Assembly: GCA_018857735.1 (NCBI GenBank)
Contig: JABMCL010000825.1
Location: forward strand, 167,501-231,500
Length of the DNA: 64,000 nt
Direction: 5' to 3'
Origin: Alviniconcha marisindica
Lineage: Eukaryota; Mollusca; Gastropoda; Provannidae
A program made the translations under genes and the position numbers. Positions 1 to 28,630 of the stretch are shown here, one piece after another. The notes beneath the pieces are model-generated. The model had not been told where the DNA came from. It saw nothing but the letters and a program-made list of their open reading frames with translations, and searched no databases. Within the stretch, counting starts at the first letter, position 1. Each line of letters starts with the position of its first letter.

Positions 1-910
1 TTGAAAATGGAAAAGAAACCACCTTTTCTGCACTTGCAATTCCTTGCGTTTGAAAAGACAGGTTGGAGTTGTTACGAAAAACAAGACTTTAAGCGTTGCT
101 TTTCAGCAACCTTCTTCTGAATTCTGCCACAATTGCATTTTTTTTTCTAAAACAGGGATCAATGCTGGCATTCTGAAGCAAGATCCAAACACATAAATAG
201 AGTTCAAAGGAATGCTAATTTAATATGACAATACAAAACATGTACACATTTTCAAGGAAAGCCCCTTTTTCAAAGCAATAAAACAACAATTAAACCAGTT
301 AAATGATAAACAAAAATGTACTTTTCTGCTAGCAGTTGTGGTGTGTTGAATGCGTGGAGTGTTTGGAAGTGAAAATGTACTTATCCGCTTACGGTTGTGG
401 TCTTCCAAACTTGATGTCTTCCAAACTCTTTAGGCATTTAACACACCATAACTGCAAGCAGATATATATATATACATGTACATTTTCATTCATTACTGTT
501 TAACTGTTGTTTTGCCACTTCAAGAAAGGGGCTTCCCCCCAAAATGTGCATATGTTTTGTGTTGCGAGATTACATTAGCATTCCTTGTAAAGTTTTATGT
601 GTTTCCATCTTCTACCATGACTGGTTATGCTATTGAAGGGACGCTACTTTAGTTATGCTGCAGGAGGGGCACTACTTATCTCTATGCATCTGTCTACCAT
701 TGTACCAAAATTGATAATAAGTCTCGCACTGTCTGTATAGTTTAAAAAAAAACTGGGGTACTAAAACTGGAATCAACATAGCATCGAAACATAATGATTA
801 TGGATAGCTCTTACAGAGGGCAAATCTTTTCGCAAAACAAAAACTCAGGGCACGTAAACATCAGGTACCTCTGCCCTGGATAAATAAAGATATTTTTTTG
901 TCTCAGTTAA

Positions 911-1142
911 AATGGTTTTGGTTTTATTTGTGCTGGCGTAAGTATTGTTAGCAGCTTGAAAAAGAGCCAAATACAATCTGAGTTGCCTGTTACAAAGTTA
1001 CTGCCACTGGAACACCCAACAGTTCTAATGGTTTTGGTTTTATTTGTGCTGGCATAAGTATTGTAAAAAACGCTGAATACAATCTGAGTTGTCTGTAACA
1101 AAGTTACTGCCATTGGAACAACATCACAAAACTGTCGGTTAG
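911..1142. repeat. 116 bp tandem duplication
   Basis: Two copies begin with aatggttttggttttatttg at 911 and 1027. Both run through 'aagtattg', 'aatacaatctgagttg' and 'acaaagttactgcca'. The second copy continues into the palindromic MITE-like segment. Confidence 0.85.
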
Positions 1143-1190
1143 CTGACAGTTTTTGGAGACCTATGGCATAACCAGTTATGGCAGTTTACT
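1098..1190 (-). mobile_element. MITE-like palindromic element, copy 1
   Basis: The segment contains inverted motifs (ctgtcggttagctgacag and ggcataaccagttatggc). It has an opposite-orientation relative near 32080-32200 that shares the 'cataggtctctgaaaactgtc' text and the adjoining 'caactcagattgtat' tract. Inverted copies at two distant places fit a short non-autonomous DNA element. No transposase is present. Confidence 0.5.
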
Positions 1191-1329
1191 ATTATTATTA
1201 CATCTCACCTATTACATGTCTATGTCATGCCAACATTCTTCCAAGCACTGGTCAGGAAAACAACATAGCTCAACCAAAACAGATAAGTGGCTTAGCTCTC
1301 CATCTCATTTTTCACTGTTTAACTAAGTA

Positions 1330-1612
1330 AACATGGTGCTTAATGTCCACAGAAACCATAAGACATTAGGGACGGGGAGAAGGGGAGAAAGGGAGTATGG
1401 AGGTGGGGGAAGAGGGAGATTATATACCTATTGCTACACTGTCACTACCAGAATGATTCCTGCATTAAGATGGGCAGCGATGAGAGCCATTTTGTGACAG
1501 TGTCCACAAACCCCAACCTTTTTGAAGCGAAGGGAGAGCTGAAGCGGTATCGAACCAAGGTCCTTCCGCTTACCAGCCTAACGCCTTACCGCTAGGCCAA
1601 ACCGGCTCTCTG
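1330..1612 (-). mobile_element. tRNA-derived SINE-like element
   Basis: Read on the minus strand from about 1612, the sequence begins like a tRNA. It has an A-box-like stretch (tggcctagcggtaaggcg) and a B box (ggttcgatacc) at typical spacing. The outer ends pair (gagagc with gctctc), but the anticodon and T stems do not, so it is not an intact tRNA gene. The body runs to about 1330 and ends with text related to 'ctaatgtcttatggtttctgtggac', shared with other repeats in the window. Confidence 0.6.
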
Positions 1613-1620
1613 TTTAACTG

Positions 1621-1795
1621 GTAGGTAGGTAGGTAGTGTTGCTTAATGTCCTCAGATGTCAGTTGACATATTAGGGACAAGCTGAGACCAATGCCGAAGC
1701 ATGGTTCAATATAGGTTTACGTCCACGGAAACCAGAAGGCTCGTTAGGACGGACAGCCCAGGACGGACACCTCGACTCTCACACAGCTCCTGAAC
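1621..1795 (-). mobile_element. SINE-like dispersed element with (CTAC)n tail, copy 1
   Basis: On the minus strand it reads ggagctgtgtgagagtcgag, passes through 'ggacgtaaacctatattgaacc' and 'tgtccctaatatgtc', and ends in a simple tacc repeat. A diverged plus-strand copy is at about 15170-15320 and a short piece lies near 40080. A short-unit 3' tail is what LINE-mobilised elements leave. Confidence 0.65.
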
Positions 1796-2015
1796 TATGA
1801 TGTTTAACTGTTGTTTAAGTGTCATTTTGTAGTTTGATAAAGGGGACCTGAAAATTTGCATGGTGTGTTTTGTCCTAGTAAATATGTTCTTTTGAACCTT
1901 TTATGTGTTTGGATCTCAGTTAAGGCAGTGGTTGGAGGAAGGATGTTGCAAGTCACTGGAGTTTGTTGTACATTAGGTTTATGTCCACATTACCCCATTT
2001 CAGAGATAGTGGTTG

Positions 2016-2127
2016 CAAGGTGTTCAGTTGTTGTGCAGAATCCTTGCCTTTTGTTCAGCTGATATTGTTTACAAGGGATCTAACTGTTGTGCAGAATCCG
2101 TTGCTACGGTTCAGCGGCGCACAATTT
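2016..2127 (+). repeat. 56 bp tandem duplication of an IMPA acceptor and exon start
   Basis: Copy 1 (2016-2071) and copy 2 (2072-2127) both read caagg, then ttgtgcagaatcc, ttgc and gttcagc. Copy 2 contains the functional acceptor and the first 33 bases of the exon; copy 1 is the decayed duplicate. The offset of 56 is not a multiple of three, so using the copy-1 acceptor would break the frame. Confidence 0.8.
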
Positions 2128-2246
2128 GTGTCGAGTTGCCCAGGGATCAGGAGACGCCTACGTGGAGTACGGTATCCACATCTGGGACTTTGTGGCCGGG
2201 ATGCTGATAGCGCAGGAAGCAGGAGCTGTCATCAAGGACCCATCAG
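2095..2246 (+). CDS. IMPA1: IMPA penultimate coding exon
   Basis: Begins after ttgtgcag with the [12 protein letters not shown] block and ends after KDPS plus one base. The donor is gtttgt, weaker than consensus but the only one that fits the next exon's phase. It carries the WD metal-ligand motif. Confidence 0.85.
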
Positions 2247-3435
2247 GTTTGTAAGAGCGGGCGAGGCCCATATGTGTAGAGTAAACAGCTTCCTTGATTG
2301 CCTTTATCTTCTAAACGATGATCACATTGAACAAATCAGTTTCTGCTTCTTCCTTAACCCTTTCACTGCTATGATGTCAGTTGAAAACAACCACTAAAAG
2401 CGCAAAATCTGAAATCCTTAGACTATTTTTGTTTTCTTTTTTGCATTAGCATGTAAATGGATTTTTATAAAACGCACAATATTGAAATTAGATTTGTTAT
2501 AGGACCGGAAAATATACTGTTCACAGGCGTGTGCATGCACTTTTCAGTCCAGAATATTTACAGGCTGGGGCAGTGAAAGGGTTAATTGTGGTACTGTTAC
2601 CAAATAGTCTTGGGAAGAATTCCACAAATAACCAAAATACCACATGGATGAAAGTTGCATCAACATTTTCCATGGCAGAGTCAGTACAAGGTAGTTTTTT
2701 GTCTGCAAGAGGTGTTGACTGCTCACACTGAACTGTTTTTAATTGATTTGTCTCTTTTGGGCAACCTTGAAATCACCTTTCTAGTGGGTTCAGCCAGACT
2801 ATACAGTTTGTGAATATAAACAAACACTTGTAAAGCACAGTGCGTTTGTGTAGCTCAGCACTGTATAAAAGCTAACTACTATTATGATCATTATTATAAG
2901 TTTTGTGTAGATCAGAGAATAGCACTATATAAAAGTTATCTACTGTTATCATTATTATTATAAGTTTTCTTGTTAATTGCATGCTTATTGGCTTTGCTCC
3001 GAAAGGCTTGAAAGTTGGCGATTTTCAACTTTAGCATTGTCAGCAAGTACAATTTCATGGACATGGAACTCTACATTTTAGTCCGTAGCCATCAGAGAGT
3101 GGGGTGAAAGACTGGCAGTCCGGCAGTGGCAGCTTAGAGCAGAGGCCACTGATTCTGTCCCTCTGCCATAGCTGAGCGTGCTCAGTGTTACTTCTGCAGG
3201 GTCAGAAGTGGATCTGATGAGCATTAGACAGTGGGGTAAAAGGTTGGCAGTCCGGCAGCGGCAGCTTAGAGCAGAGACCATAGATTCTGTCCCTCTGCCA
3301 AAGTTGAGCATGCCCAGTGTTATTTCAGGGTCAGAATGGGATCTGATGAGCAGACGTGTAATGGCGGCAGGCACCTCATCTCTGGCGTCTCAGCTGTCGT
3401 CTCTGCTGATACATTTGGACATGGGACGGGACTGA
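2095..3435 (+). CDS. IMPA1: Inositol monophosphatase, C-terminal part (gene runs off the left edge)
   Basis: The two exons join as 2095-2246 and 3329-3435. The enzyme hydrolyses inositol monophosphates to free inositol in the cytosol (Mg2+-dependent, lithium-sensitive in characterised animal enzymes). Visible family marks are [11 protein letters not shown], the [19 protein letters not shown] block whose W-D supplies a metal-binding aspartate, and [11 protein letters not shown] near the end. The stop is TGA at 3433-3435. The join is phase 1: a single g from the first exon plus gg from the second. Catalytic residues from earlier exons lie outside the window. IMPA1 and IMPA2 cannot be told apart here, so the symbol is a family label. 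Both acceptors are preceded by duplicated acceptor copies. Confidence 0.88.
2247..3328 (+). other. IMPA last intron
   Basis: No further exon is seen. It holds one copy of a dispersed repeat (2582-2735), two 'cactatataaaag...attattata' tails resembling LINE/SINE 3' ends (about 2850-2965) and the 129-132 bp duplication before the last exon. Confidence 0.6.
2582..2735 (+). repeat. Dispersed repeat pair, copy 1
   Basis: Shares attccacaaataaccaaaat, 'atggatgaaag', 'ggtagttttt' and 'agaggtgttgact' in the same order with 5391-5567. The two copies lie in direct orientation on either side of the last IMPA exon. Confidence 0.75.
3090..3352 (+). repeat. ~130 bp tandem duplication spanning an IMPA acceptor and exon start
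   Basis: Two units share gtggggt(g/a)aaag, 'ggcagtccggcag', 'attctgtccctctgcca', 'cccagtgtta' and then an acceptor followed by ggtcagaa and gatctgatgagca. The unit-1 acceptor ends at 3199 and the unit-2 acceptor at 3328. The distance is 129 nt, exactly 43 codons, with no stop between in the exon frame. Confidence 0.88.
3329..3435 (+). CDS. IMPA1: IMPA last coding exon
   Basis: Starts after ttatttcag with [16 protein letters not shown] and ends LDMGRD-stop. DLMSRRVIAA is the hallmark near the C-terminus of animal IMPases. An alternative start at 3200 is discussed in the findings. Confidence 0.85.
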
Positions 3436-3939
3436 GGGGTTCTTCTGGACTGAGTGGAAGGAACTGGCTTCACTGACCCATTGCATTTTTATTGTCCTCC
3501 TCAGCACTTTCTTCAGGTAGCATGAAGATAATAAGCCTGACACTTCAGTTATGAAAAGGACGGATATCACATTTATAGTTATGATAATATCATTCTGACA
3601 GAGTATCCACACACACATACGGACATGCAGTCACACACTTTTGTACATGCACACAAGTTCACACGCACATGCATCAAATGCATGCTGGCACTCATGCATA
3701 CCCAGGAAACCACACATTCCAGTCATTTGAACCATTCAACAGTCACTGAGTCAGGCAGAAAGATTGCTGCTGCTATAAGGAATTACAAACTGGAATTATG
3801 TGGTTTCGTTGATTACAAAAGACCATTTTCCAAAAAACAATTATCATGATTAAAATTTGTTTGGCTTTTGTTTGGTTTTTAAACCCACGTCATAAATTTG
3901 TGATAGTTTTTGCTAGCTTTTAATGCTCCTGCAAACATT

Positions 3940-3945
3940 AATAAA
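3940..3945 (+). promoter_or_regulatory. Candidate IMPA poly(A) signal
   Basis: AATAAA is followed within 40 bases by a T/G-rich tract (tgtttattgttgttgct). It is the first canonical signal downstream of the IMPA stop. Confidence 0.5.
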
Positions 3946-4250
3946 GTCATTATCCCTGTATATTATAAGATGTTTATTGTTGTTGCTAGATATGGGTTTC
4001 TAAAGCATGTCTTTTTGCTTGCCTTTAGTTTGTCTGTGTCCATGGTTTGGGCAGCAGATGTTTAGACACAGAATTCTCTCCAGCTGAGGAGATGAAGGTT
4101 TCAAGCATGCTGACCAGAAAGTTTTATAGTCATAGTAACACCTTTTGTAACCTGTAAAAGGGGTGTGGCAAGTACTGCAGGCAGCATGTAGCGCACCTTT
4201 TAATCCATTCACATTCAGTATCAAGATTATGGAATCACTTCATCAAATCT

Positions 4251-4544
4251 GTGTACTTACTAACATGGAAAATCAGCACAAAGTGTCAAATGAGAACTTA
4301 AAGTGGATGTGTAAATCATTGTTGTGTAACTTACTTAATTTGCCCTCTTGTTGAGTCTGCTTTGCAATGAAAAGGTCAAGTATACAGTACAGACTATGTG
4401 TACTTACTAACATGGAAAATCAGCACAAAGTGTCAAATGAGAACTTACAGTGGATGTGTAAATCATTGTTGTGTAACTTACTTAATTTGCCCTCTTGTTG
4501 AGTCTGCTTTGCAATGAAAAGGTCAAGTATACAGTACAAGTCTG
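4251..4544. repeat. 147 bp tandem duplication
   Basis: Two nearly identical copies begin gtgtacttactaacatgg at 4251 and 4398 and end with gtcaagtatacagtaca. Very low divergence implies a recent duplication. Confidence 0.92.
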
Positions 4545-5390
4545 TCTTGTAAATTTAGTAATCAGAAGTTGTCACCTTTTCTCTGTTAATATTTATTTTC
4601 CATATTTTATAGTCTCAGCACAAAGTTCATTTTCTGCAGGTGTATTTTAAAATCAAAACACATTTCTTTCATCATTAGCAGCCTTCACCATGTTCCAGTC
4701 TCTGTTGTTGTCAAGTTTGTATTGTGTATAGTACAAGTAAGGGCCATTCGTTGATTGATGTTAATAAATGTGATGATTTACAGTACTGATGAATGATTTT
4801 TTTTGTAATCTTTATGTGTACACATTTAAAATCTCATGTTACACGAAAAGCATGTTAACTGCAGATAGTGGGTAAACAGCAATCAGCACATCAAATAAAG
4901 ATGCCATCTTAAAGTGCATAATTGATTCTACCGATCAACATTTTTTTATTTTGGATTCCATGGTGAGGATTCCTTGTTCTCTGAGTGGTACTGGAGGATG
5001 CAGTGAGGTGAGTTCCATAGCAAGGATTCCTTATTAAGTGGGAGAAGAGGATGCAGGGTGGTGTGCTTATGGTTAATAGGACTGGCACTCATTTAGGGTG
5101 TATGACTGTGGTAGCAAATGCGCGTGTATGTGGTCCTGTGAGTATGAGATACAGATCAAGTAAAACAAATTTTCAATATGGATACAGACACGAATGCATA
5201 TAACTATGGTTGTTGACGACAAATAAAGTTGTTTAACGTACATTTCTATTGGTGCAACTTGCTGATACATGTTGTTAGCATGATAACAATTGTAAGATCA
5301 ATCTAATATCACTTTTGTGAAAAGACATTAAATCTTTCTTTTTTTAAATAAAAGACTGGCACTCACAGTTACCCCCATATTTTCTTCTTG

Positions 5391-5567
5391 CTTAACTGTG
5401 GTACTATTGTTAGGAATTCCACAAATAACCAAAATAATCAACCAGTGGCATGCAACTACAACTGACCATATGGATGAAAGATGCTTCAACGTTTTCCTTT
5501 GCAGTCAGTAAGTACTAAAAGGTAGTTTTTCATTAGGAAGAGGTGTTGACTACTCACCCTGAACAGG
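5391..5567 (+). repeat. Dispersed repeat pair, copy 2
   Basis: Relative of 2582-2735 with an extra internal 'aatcaaccagtggcatgc' segment absent from the first copy. Confidence 0.75.
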
Positions 5568-5904
5568 GCTTGTCAGTTTTCAAGTCCCCCCCCCCCCCCC
5601 CCCAATTAGTACACATGCACTTCATTTACACTCTACATGGTATAATAATGCCCCAGGATATGTTGTAAATTTTTAAAAAAGTCAAATTTCAACCCAGAAT
5701 AATCTGCATCACCTTCAACTGAAGGTACACTATTTTTTTTTGAAAGCCTAGTATTTGCATTGTGCCACATCATAATGCAACCAACTTCCCCCCCCCCTGC
5801 AATTTTTACCTGATTTTCTGCGTCCTAGTGCATCATGAGCTGACAACACATATGCAACACACACACATAAAGTGGCTCAAACACATTTCATGACGACAGC
5901 CCTC

Positions 5905-5910
5905 TTTATT
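5905..5910 (-). promoter_or_regulatory. Candidate RAB2A poly(A) signal
   Basis: The plus strand reads tttatt, i.e. AATAAA on the RAB2A strand. It is followed on that strand by a GU-rich tract (tttatgtgtgtgtgttgc), a good downstream element. It would give a 3'UTR of about 3.6 kb. Confidence 0.5.
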
Positions 5911-8900
5911 GCCAGAATGTCACACTTGTCTGTCAATTTAGTGGTTCACTACAATACATAAACATGTACATAATTTCATCAGAACAAGTACTTGTACATT
6001 CCAGGATCTACCCTCTCTGTTAGTCACAATGTGATACGCCCATGTCTTTGCACCATGCAGGCTAGATCCACACAATACTCCAAGATGCACATATACAGCC
6101 ACAACAGTTTCAAGAAACAGATGATTTTTCTTTTCAGATTGATGCGTGCTGTATGGAAAACAGAAGTGTCAAAATAAAACACAGTCATGCTTAACACTGA
6201 AGCAGTTCAAAAGGTCCTTCCAATCGGCCTGTACCATACTGGTTCTTTCACCGTATTTATAATCTGCCTTCCAACTGGCCTGCACTATACTAGTTCTTTC
6301 ACCGTATTTATAATCTACCTTCCAACTGGCCTGCACCATACTAGTTCTTTCACCGTATTTATAATCTACCTTCCAACTGGCCTGCACCATACTAGTTCTT
6401 TCACCGTATTTATAATCTACCTTCCAATCGGCCTGCACCATACTAGTTCTTTCACCGTACTTATAATCTACCTTGCAGTCGGCCTGCACCATACTAGTTC
6501 TTTCACCGTATTTCTAATCTACCTTCCAATCGGCCTGCACCATACCCACTTCTTTCACTGTATTTCCAGTCTACCTTCCAATCGGCCCGCACCATACCCA
6601 GTTCTTTCACCACATTTATGATCTACTGGCCTGCACCTTACCCAATTCTTTCTCCATCTGTATGATCTACCTTCCAGTCGGCCTGCACTATACCCAATTC
6701 TTTCTCCATCTGTATGATCTACCTTTCAGTCGGCCTGCACCGTACCCACTTCTTTCTCCATCTGTATGATCTACCTTCCAGTCGGCCTGCACCGTACCCA
6801 CTTCTTTCTCCATCTGTACGATCTACCTTCCAACACCAGCTGGAGTCTGCATGCGGAATGGTGTCTTCTGAAGTCTTCCATTTTGGGCAGCAGTTTTAAA
6901 CACAGTCATTGAAGCAAGTTCTTCACTTCTGCTTCTTTGATTTTATAGCCTTTTTGCTCATGCACTAAAATATAGTTCCTGAACTAGGACACGGAGAGAT
7001 GGTACACAGGGCGCAGATCATGAAATATGCAATGAAGTTTCTCTTTTAGTAGAAATATTACACAGAATTGTGTACTTAGAAGGAAATGAAGCACTGATAA
7101 TGCTATTACATTACACGAAGATTGGGTATTGTATATTATATATATATGACCAGTCCTAACAATGTCTGATATTCATAAACATATGGTGAACAGAAATCGA
7201 ACCAGACAGTTCACAACTTACATAGTAAATGAAAAGAAAAATAAGTGCAATGTAGAAAAACAAAAAGAGGGAAAAAAAAGAAACAAACAAAAAACCCACC
7301 TGGTTCCCCATGTATACTATTCAAACCAAGAAGATAAAGAATTCAACAATGACACTAAAGTTTGTTTTGCTCTCAAAAATCTCATTGCACAATAATCTTT
7401 CAAGTTTAAGATAATTATTTACTATAAAACCCTTGAGAAAAAAAATCACCCAATTTGACTGGTTTGCTTTTTTTTTTTTTACAGTTCTATTTGACATACG
7501 TCAAATGGGTACGAAAACAGGCGACAGTTAGCAGTTATTGCACATCATCGTACTACTAAAAAAAAAATTGCCTGCTGCACTGTCCCTGTCTGTGGGCCTA
7601 TTTCTGGTGAAACATTACATGTATCGGAGCACAAATTCACCATACATGAAAAAGCAGTGTCTTTCATTTCATTGAGCACACCGACGGATCCAGTACACAG
7701 GGACTGCTCCCTTGATGTGGAATGCATGTCAGACAGGAGGGGAGGGGACAAGGAACAAAAACGTAAGCTAGAAAGCAACAACTAAATAATGACTATAAAT
7801 CTATAAGATGCATTCAGAGCCACTTGTCCAGCAACACACACACACATACACGCGCGCACACAAAATAATTACAACGCTATACAATACACCAATATCAATA
7901 ATTATGTCCACAGAAACCAGTCGCACTTAGCTGTGTGTGTACAAACATATCATTCGTTAAATGAAGTTGCCATCGCATGCACAAAACTTAATGAGACTCT
8001 CACAGTATTTTTTCCCTTCTTCATACACACCGAGGAGACCAAAGGAACAAAGGAATCACAAGCAATATTTACTGCAATGTCAATGGGAACACAGGTAGAA
8101 GATGAAAAACATAACAAAACTTCTGTCTGACTGAGATTTGCCACGCCAATGCCTTGCACACAGCAGAGGCCAGTACACGTGACACAACGTGGTGCAGCGG
8201 TAGGCGACAGGCTTTAAAATCAGCTGCAGTAATGAATGAGCCACATGTTGAAGACAAATCAGAAGCTTACAGCTTTATAATTCACAGCCATGAATGCATG
8301 CCATTCCCACTGCTCATTTCACTGCGTAGACCACAGTTACCAATGAATACAGAGCATGTCTGTTTTCTCTATCACAATCAACAATGAACCCCTTTCTTGT
8401 GAACTTGGCTCAGCCAATGTTCTTAGTTTGATCCTGAACTGTATTCAGAGTTCTACGCATTACTTAGCTGCTCTGAGGAAGTTAATTTTACGGAAAAATG
8501 CAAACTGAACGTTTTAGATTTTGGTGCCAATACAACTACTTAGGAACTTGCCTCCTGATCTGATTTAAAATGACAAATGCTAGCAGTTAGCAAATTTAGA
8601 ACTGACAGTTACAAGTTGTAAACTCCCAGTTCATTAAACCATTACCTTTTATACCCTTTTCATTGATCTTTTTAAGAGCCAGATGATCATACCCTTTTAG
8701 TTTATCTTTTTGGAGGCAGATGATGAATTTCTTTAAAACTCAGATTTCACATTCATGGATAACCAACCTTGCAGTGATCCAGGCAGGAAAAGGTGCCTAA
8801 ATAATAATTCATCGACGCACACTTTCCCTAACCTTATTGGCCAAAGGATGGTGAAACAGATACAAAATTACAAACATACACTGTGCTCTGCAGATCTATC

Positions 8901-9526
8901 TCAATCATGTGCTGAAGATGACATGCAAAATCAAAACAAACCATTTTTGAATGGCATAATGATACAGCAATCTGAATGGCATAACAATACATCAAGTCTT
9001 GTGGCAAGACCGAGGTGCTTAAAAATAAAAACTCTTCCCAAGTGCTTCTGAAAATTAAACTGACAAAATCACCCCCCCGATAAATCCTTTAGTTTAGACC
9101 TGCACCATTAAAGTGACACTGACAGTTTCTGCTTTTCCAAAGCAAATTTTTCTTGTTATTACTAAATTGAAAAATATTTAAAAAAGATCAGTTTTTCATC
9201 TCAATGCATATCCAGTACTGGAGAAGAAAGAAAGAAAAAAAGGAGAGAGAAAATAACGACAGAAGACAGTTTAAACAGAACGGGGGTACATAATGTTTTT
9301 CAAAGTGACATCTATAGAACAGTGGGACTAAAAAGAGTTGCAAAGATGACCACTAAACTAGGACCCTAGGATGTGGGTGAGCAGAAAAGTCTACACTCAA
9401 AACCAAAAGACGACAGTATCATAGTATGACATCTTGGTCAGAACATGCATCCCCTCCCAATGGCCGTGCGCGCACCAGTCGGGCCACACTGTCACAAAGT
9501 TGCGTAACTCTTCACGCCTAGTTCCC
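5911..9526 (-). other. RAB2A: Probable long RAB2A 3'UTR
   Basis: No coding exon is recognised between the RAB2A stop codon and the candidate poly(A) signal. The interval contains a 51 bp minisatellite, a tRNA-A-box-like fragment near 8191 (gtggtgcagcggtaggcg) and otherwise AT-rich single-copy-looking sequence. Assignment to the 3'UTR is inferred from the absence of an earlier AATAAA that I could find. Confidence 0.4.
6224..6836. repeat. 51 bp minisatellite
   Basis: About a dozen imperfect units read ggcctgcacca, 'tactagttctttcaccgtat', 'ttataatctaccttccaa'. Later units switch to 'cccacttctttctccatctg'. Because 51 is a multiple of three, both strands show long repetitive reading frames that are not genes. 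Confidence 0.9.
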
Positions 9527-28129
<18,603 letters not shown>

Positions 28130-28169
28130 TTTGGTAGAAAGGCAGAATATTGATGATGTCAACGCCACC

Positions 28170-28177
28170 TGACGTCA
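28170..28177. promoter_or_regulatory. CRE palindrome TGACGTCA
   Basis: A perfect full cAMP-response-element palindrome, the binding site of CREB/ATF bZIP factors, close to the RAB2A start. The same 8-mer occurs in the ACD/PARD6 gap. Confidence 0.65.
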
Positions 28178-28477
28178 CACAGAATGAACTCGGAAGTAAA
28201 ACTATTGATCATGTGACAAGGGAGGCCACCGTGAATTTATTATGAGGGGGGAGTTATTTTCATATGATAAATACTTGATTTCAAAACAAATACACAATAT
28301 ATCAGCTTCAGTAAGAATGGATTAATTGAAAATATCTTTGTTGTTATTAGGCGTGAAGTTCTGCAATGTATATCAGTCTCAAAACATTCACAACCAGCTT
28401 TTCTTCTGTCTTGGTTATCTCCAATCCAACCATAGCTTGTTAGCCAAGACTGCACCATTGGACACGGTATAAACAAC

Positions 28478-28504
28478 ATGGCGGACACCTCGCACATTTT
28501 GTGA
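28478..28504 (+). other. Short upstream ORF before the CNBD-like start
   Basis: ATG in an aacATGG context encodes MADTSHIL-stop, ending 47 bases before the main ATG. It matters only if transcription starts upstream of 28478. Confidence 0.35.
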
Positions 28505-28551
28505 ACAGCCGATGTACTCGCACAAATATTTGGACAAACCTAAGGAACAAA

Positions 28552-28630
28552 ATGGCTCTTGTACCATCAGAAAAGAGAGCAAAAAAATATCCTTGGAATA
28601 TAAAGGACACAAAAGACCCACGTAGTAAAT
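28552..28630 (+). CDS. CNBD-like exon 1
   Basis: MALVPSEKRAKKYPWNIKDT to RSK plus one base; donor gtgagt. The ATG has A at -3 and G at +4. Confidence 0.75.

Larger units (their letters stand above)
1..2094 (+). other. IMPA intron with dispersed and tandem repeats
   Basis: I see no coding exon here on either strand. The stretch holds a 116 bp tandem duplication (911-1142), a palindromic MITE-like piece, two adjacent SINE-like elements on the minus strand and a 56 bp duplication of the downstream acceptor. It is taken as intron because the exon at its right edge starts in the middle of an inositol monophosphatase; earlier exons lie outside the window. Confidence 0.6.
3436..5904. other. IMPA 3'UTR and convergent intergenic region
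   Basis: No protein gene is seen. The nearest good plus-strand poly(A) signal is AATAAA at 3940-3945, which would give an IMPA 3'UTR of about 0.5 kb. Beyond it are a 147 bp tandem duplication (4251-4544), the second copy of the 2.6 kb repeat, and C runs near 5590 and 5790. Confidence 0.5.
28130..28551. promoter_or_regulatory. Head-to-head promoter region RAB2A / CNBD-like gene
   Basis: The 422 bp between the two start codons must hold both 5'UTRs and core promoters. A perfect TGACGTCA is 41 bp from the RAB2A ATG. No TATA box is convincing at either side. A short upstream frame (28478-28504) precedes the plus-strand start. Confidence 0.65.

Noticed and set aside
1520..1612. A functional tRNA gene
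   Set aside because: A and B boxes are present but the anticodon and T stems do not pair, and related body text occurs elsewhere; called a SINE-like head.
6169..6621. Repetitive 107- and 144-codon frames
   Set aside because: Products of a 51 bp minisatellite in the probable RAB2A 3'UTR; open on both strands.
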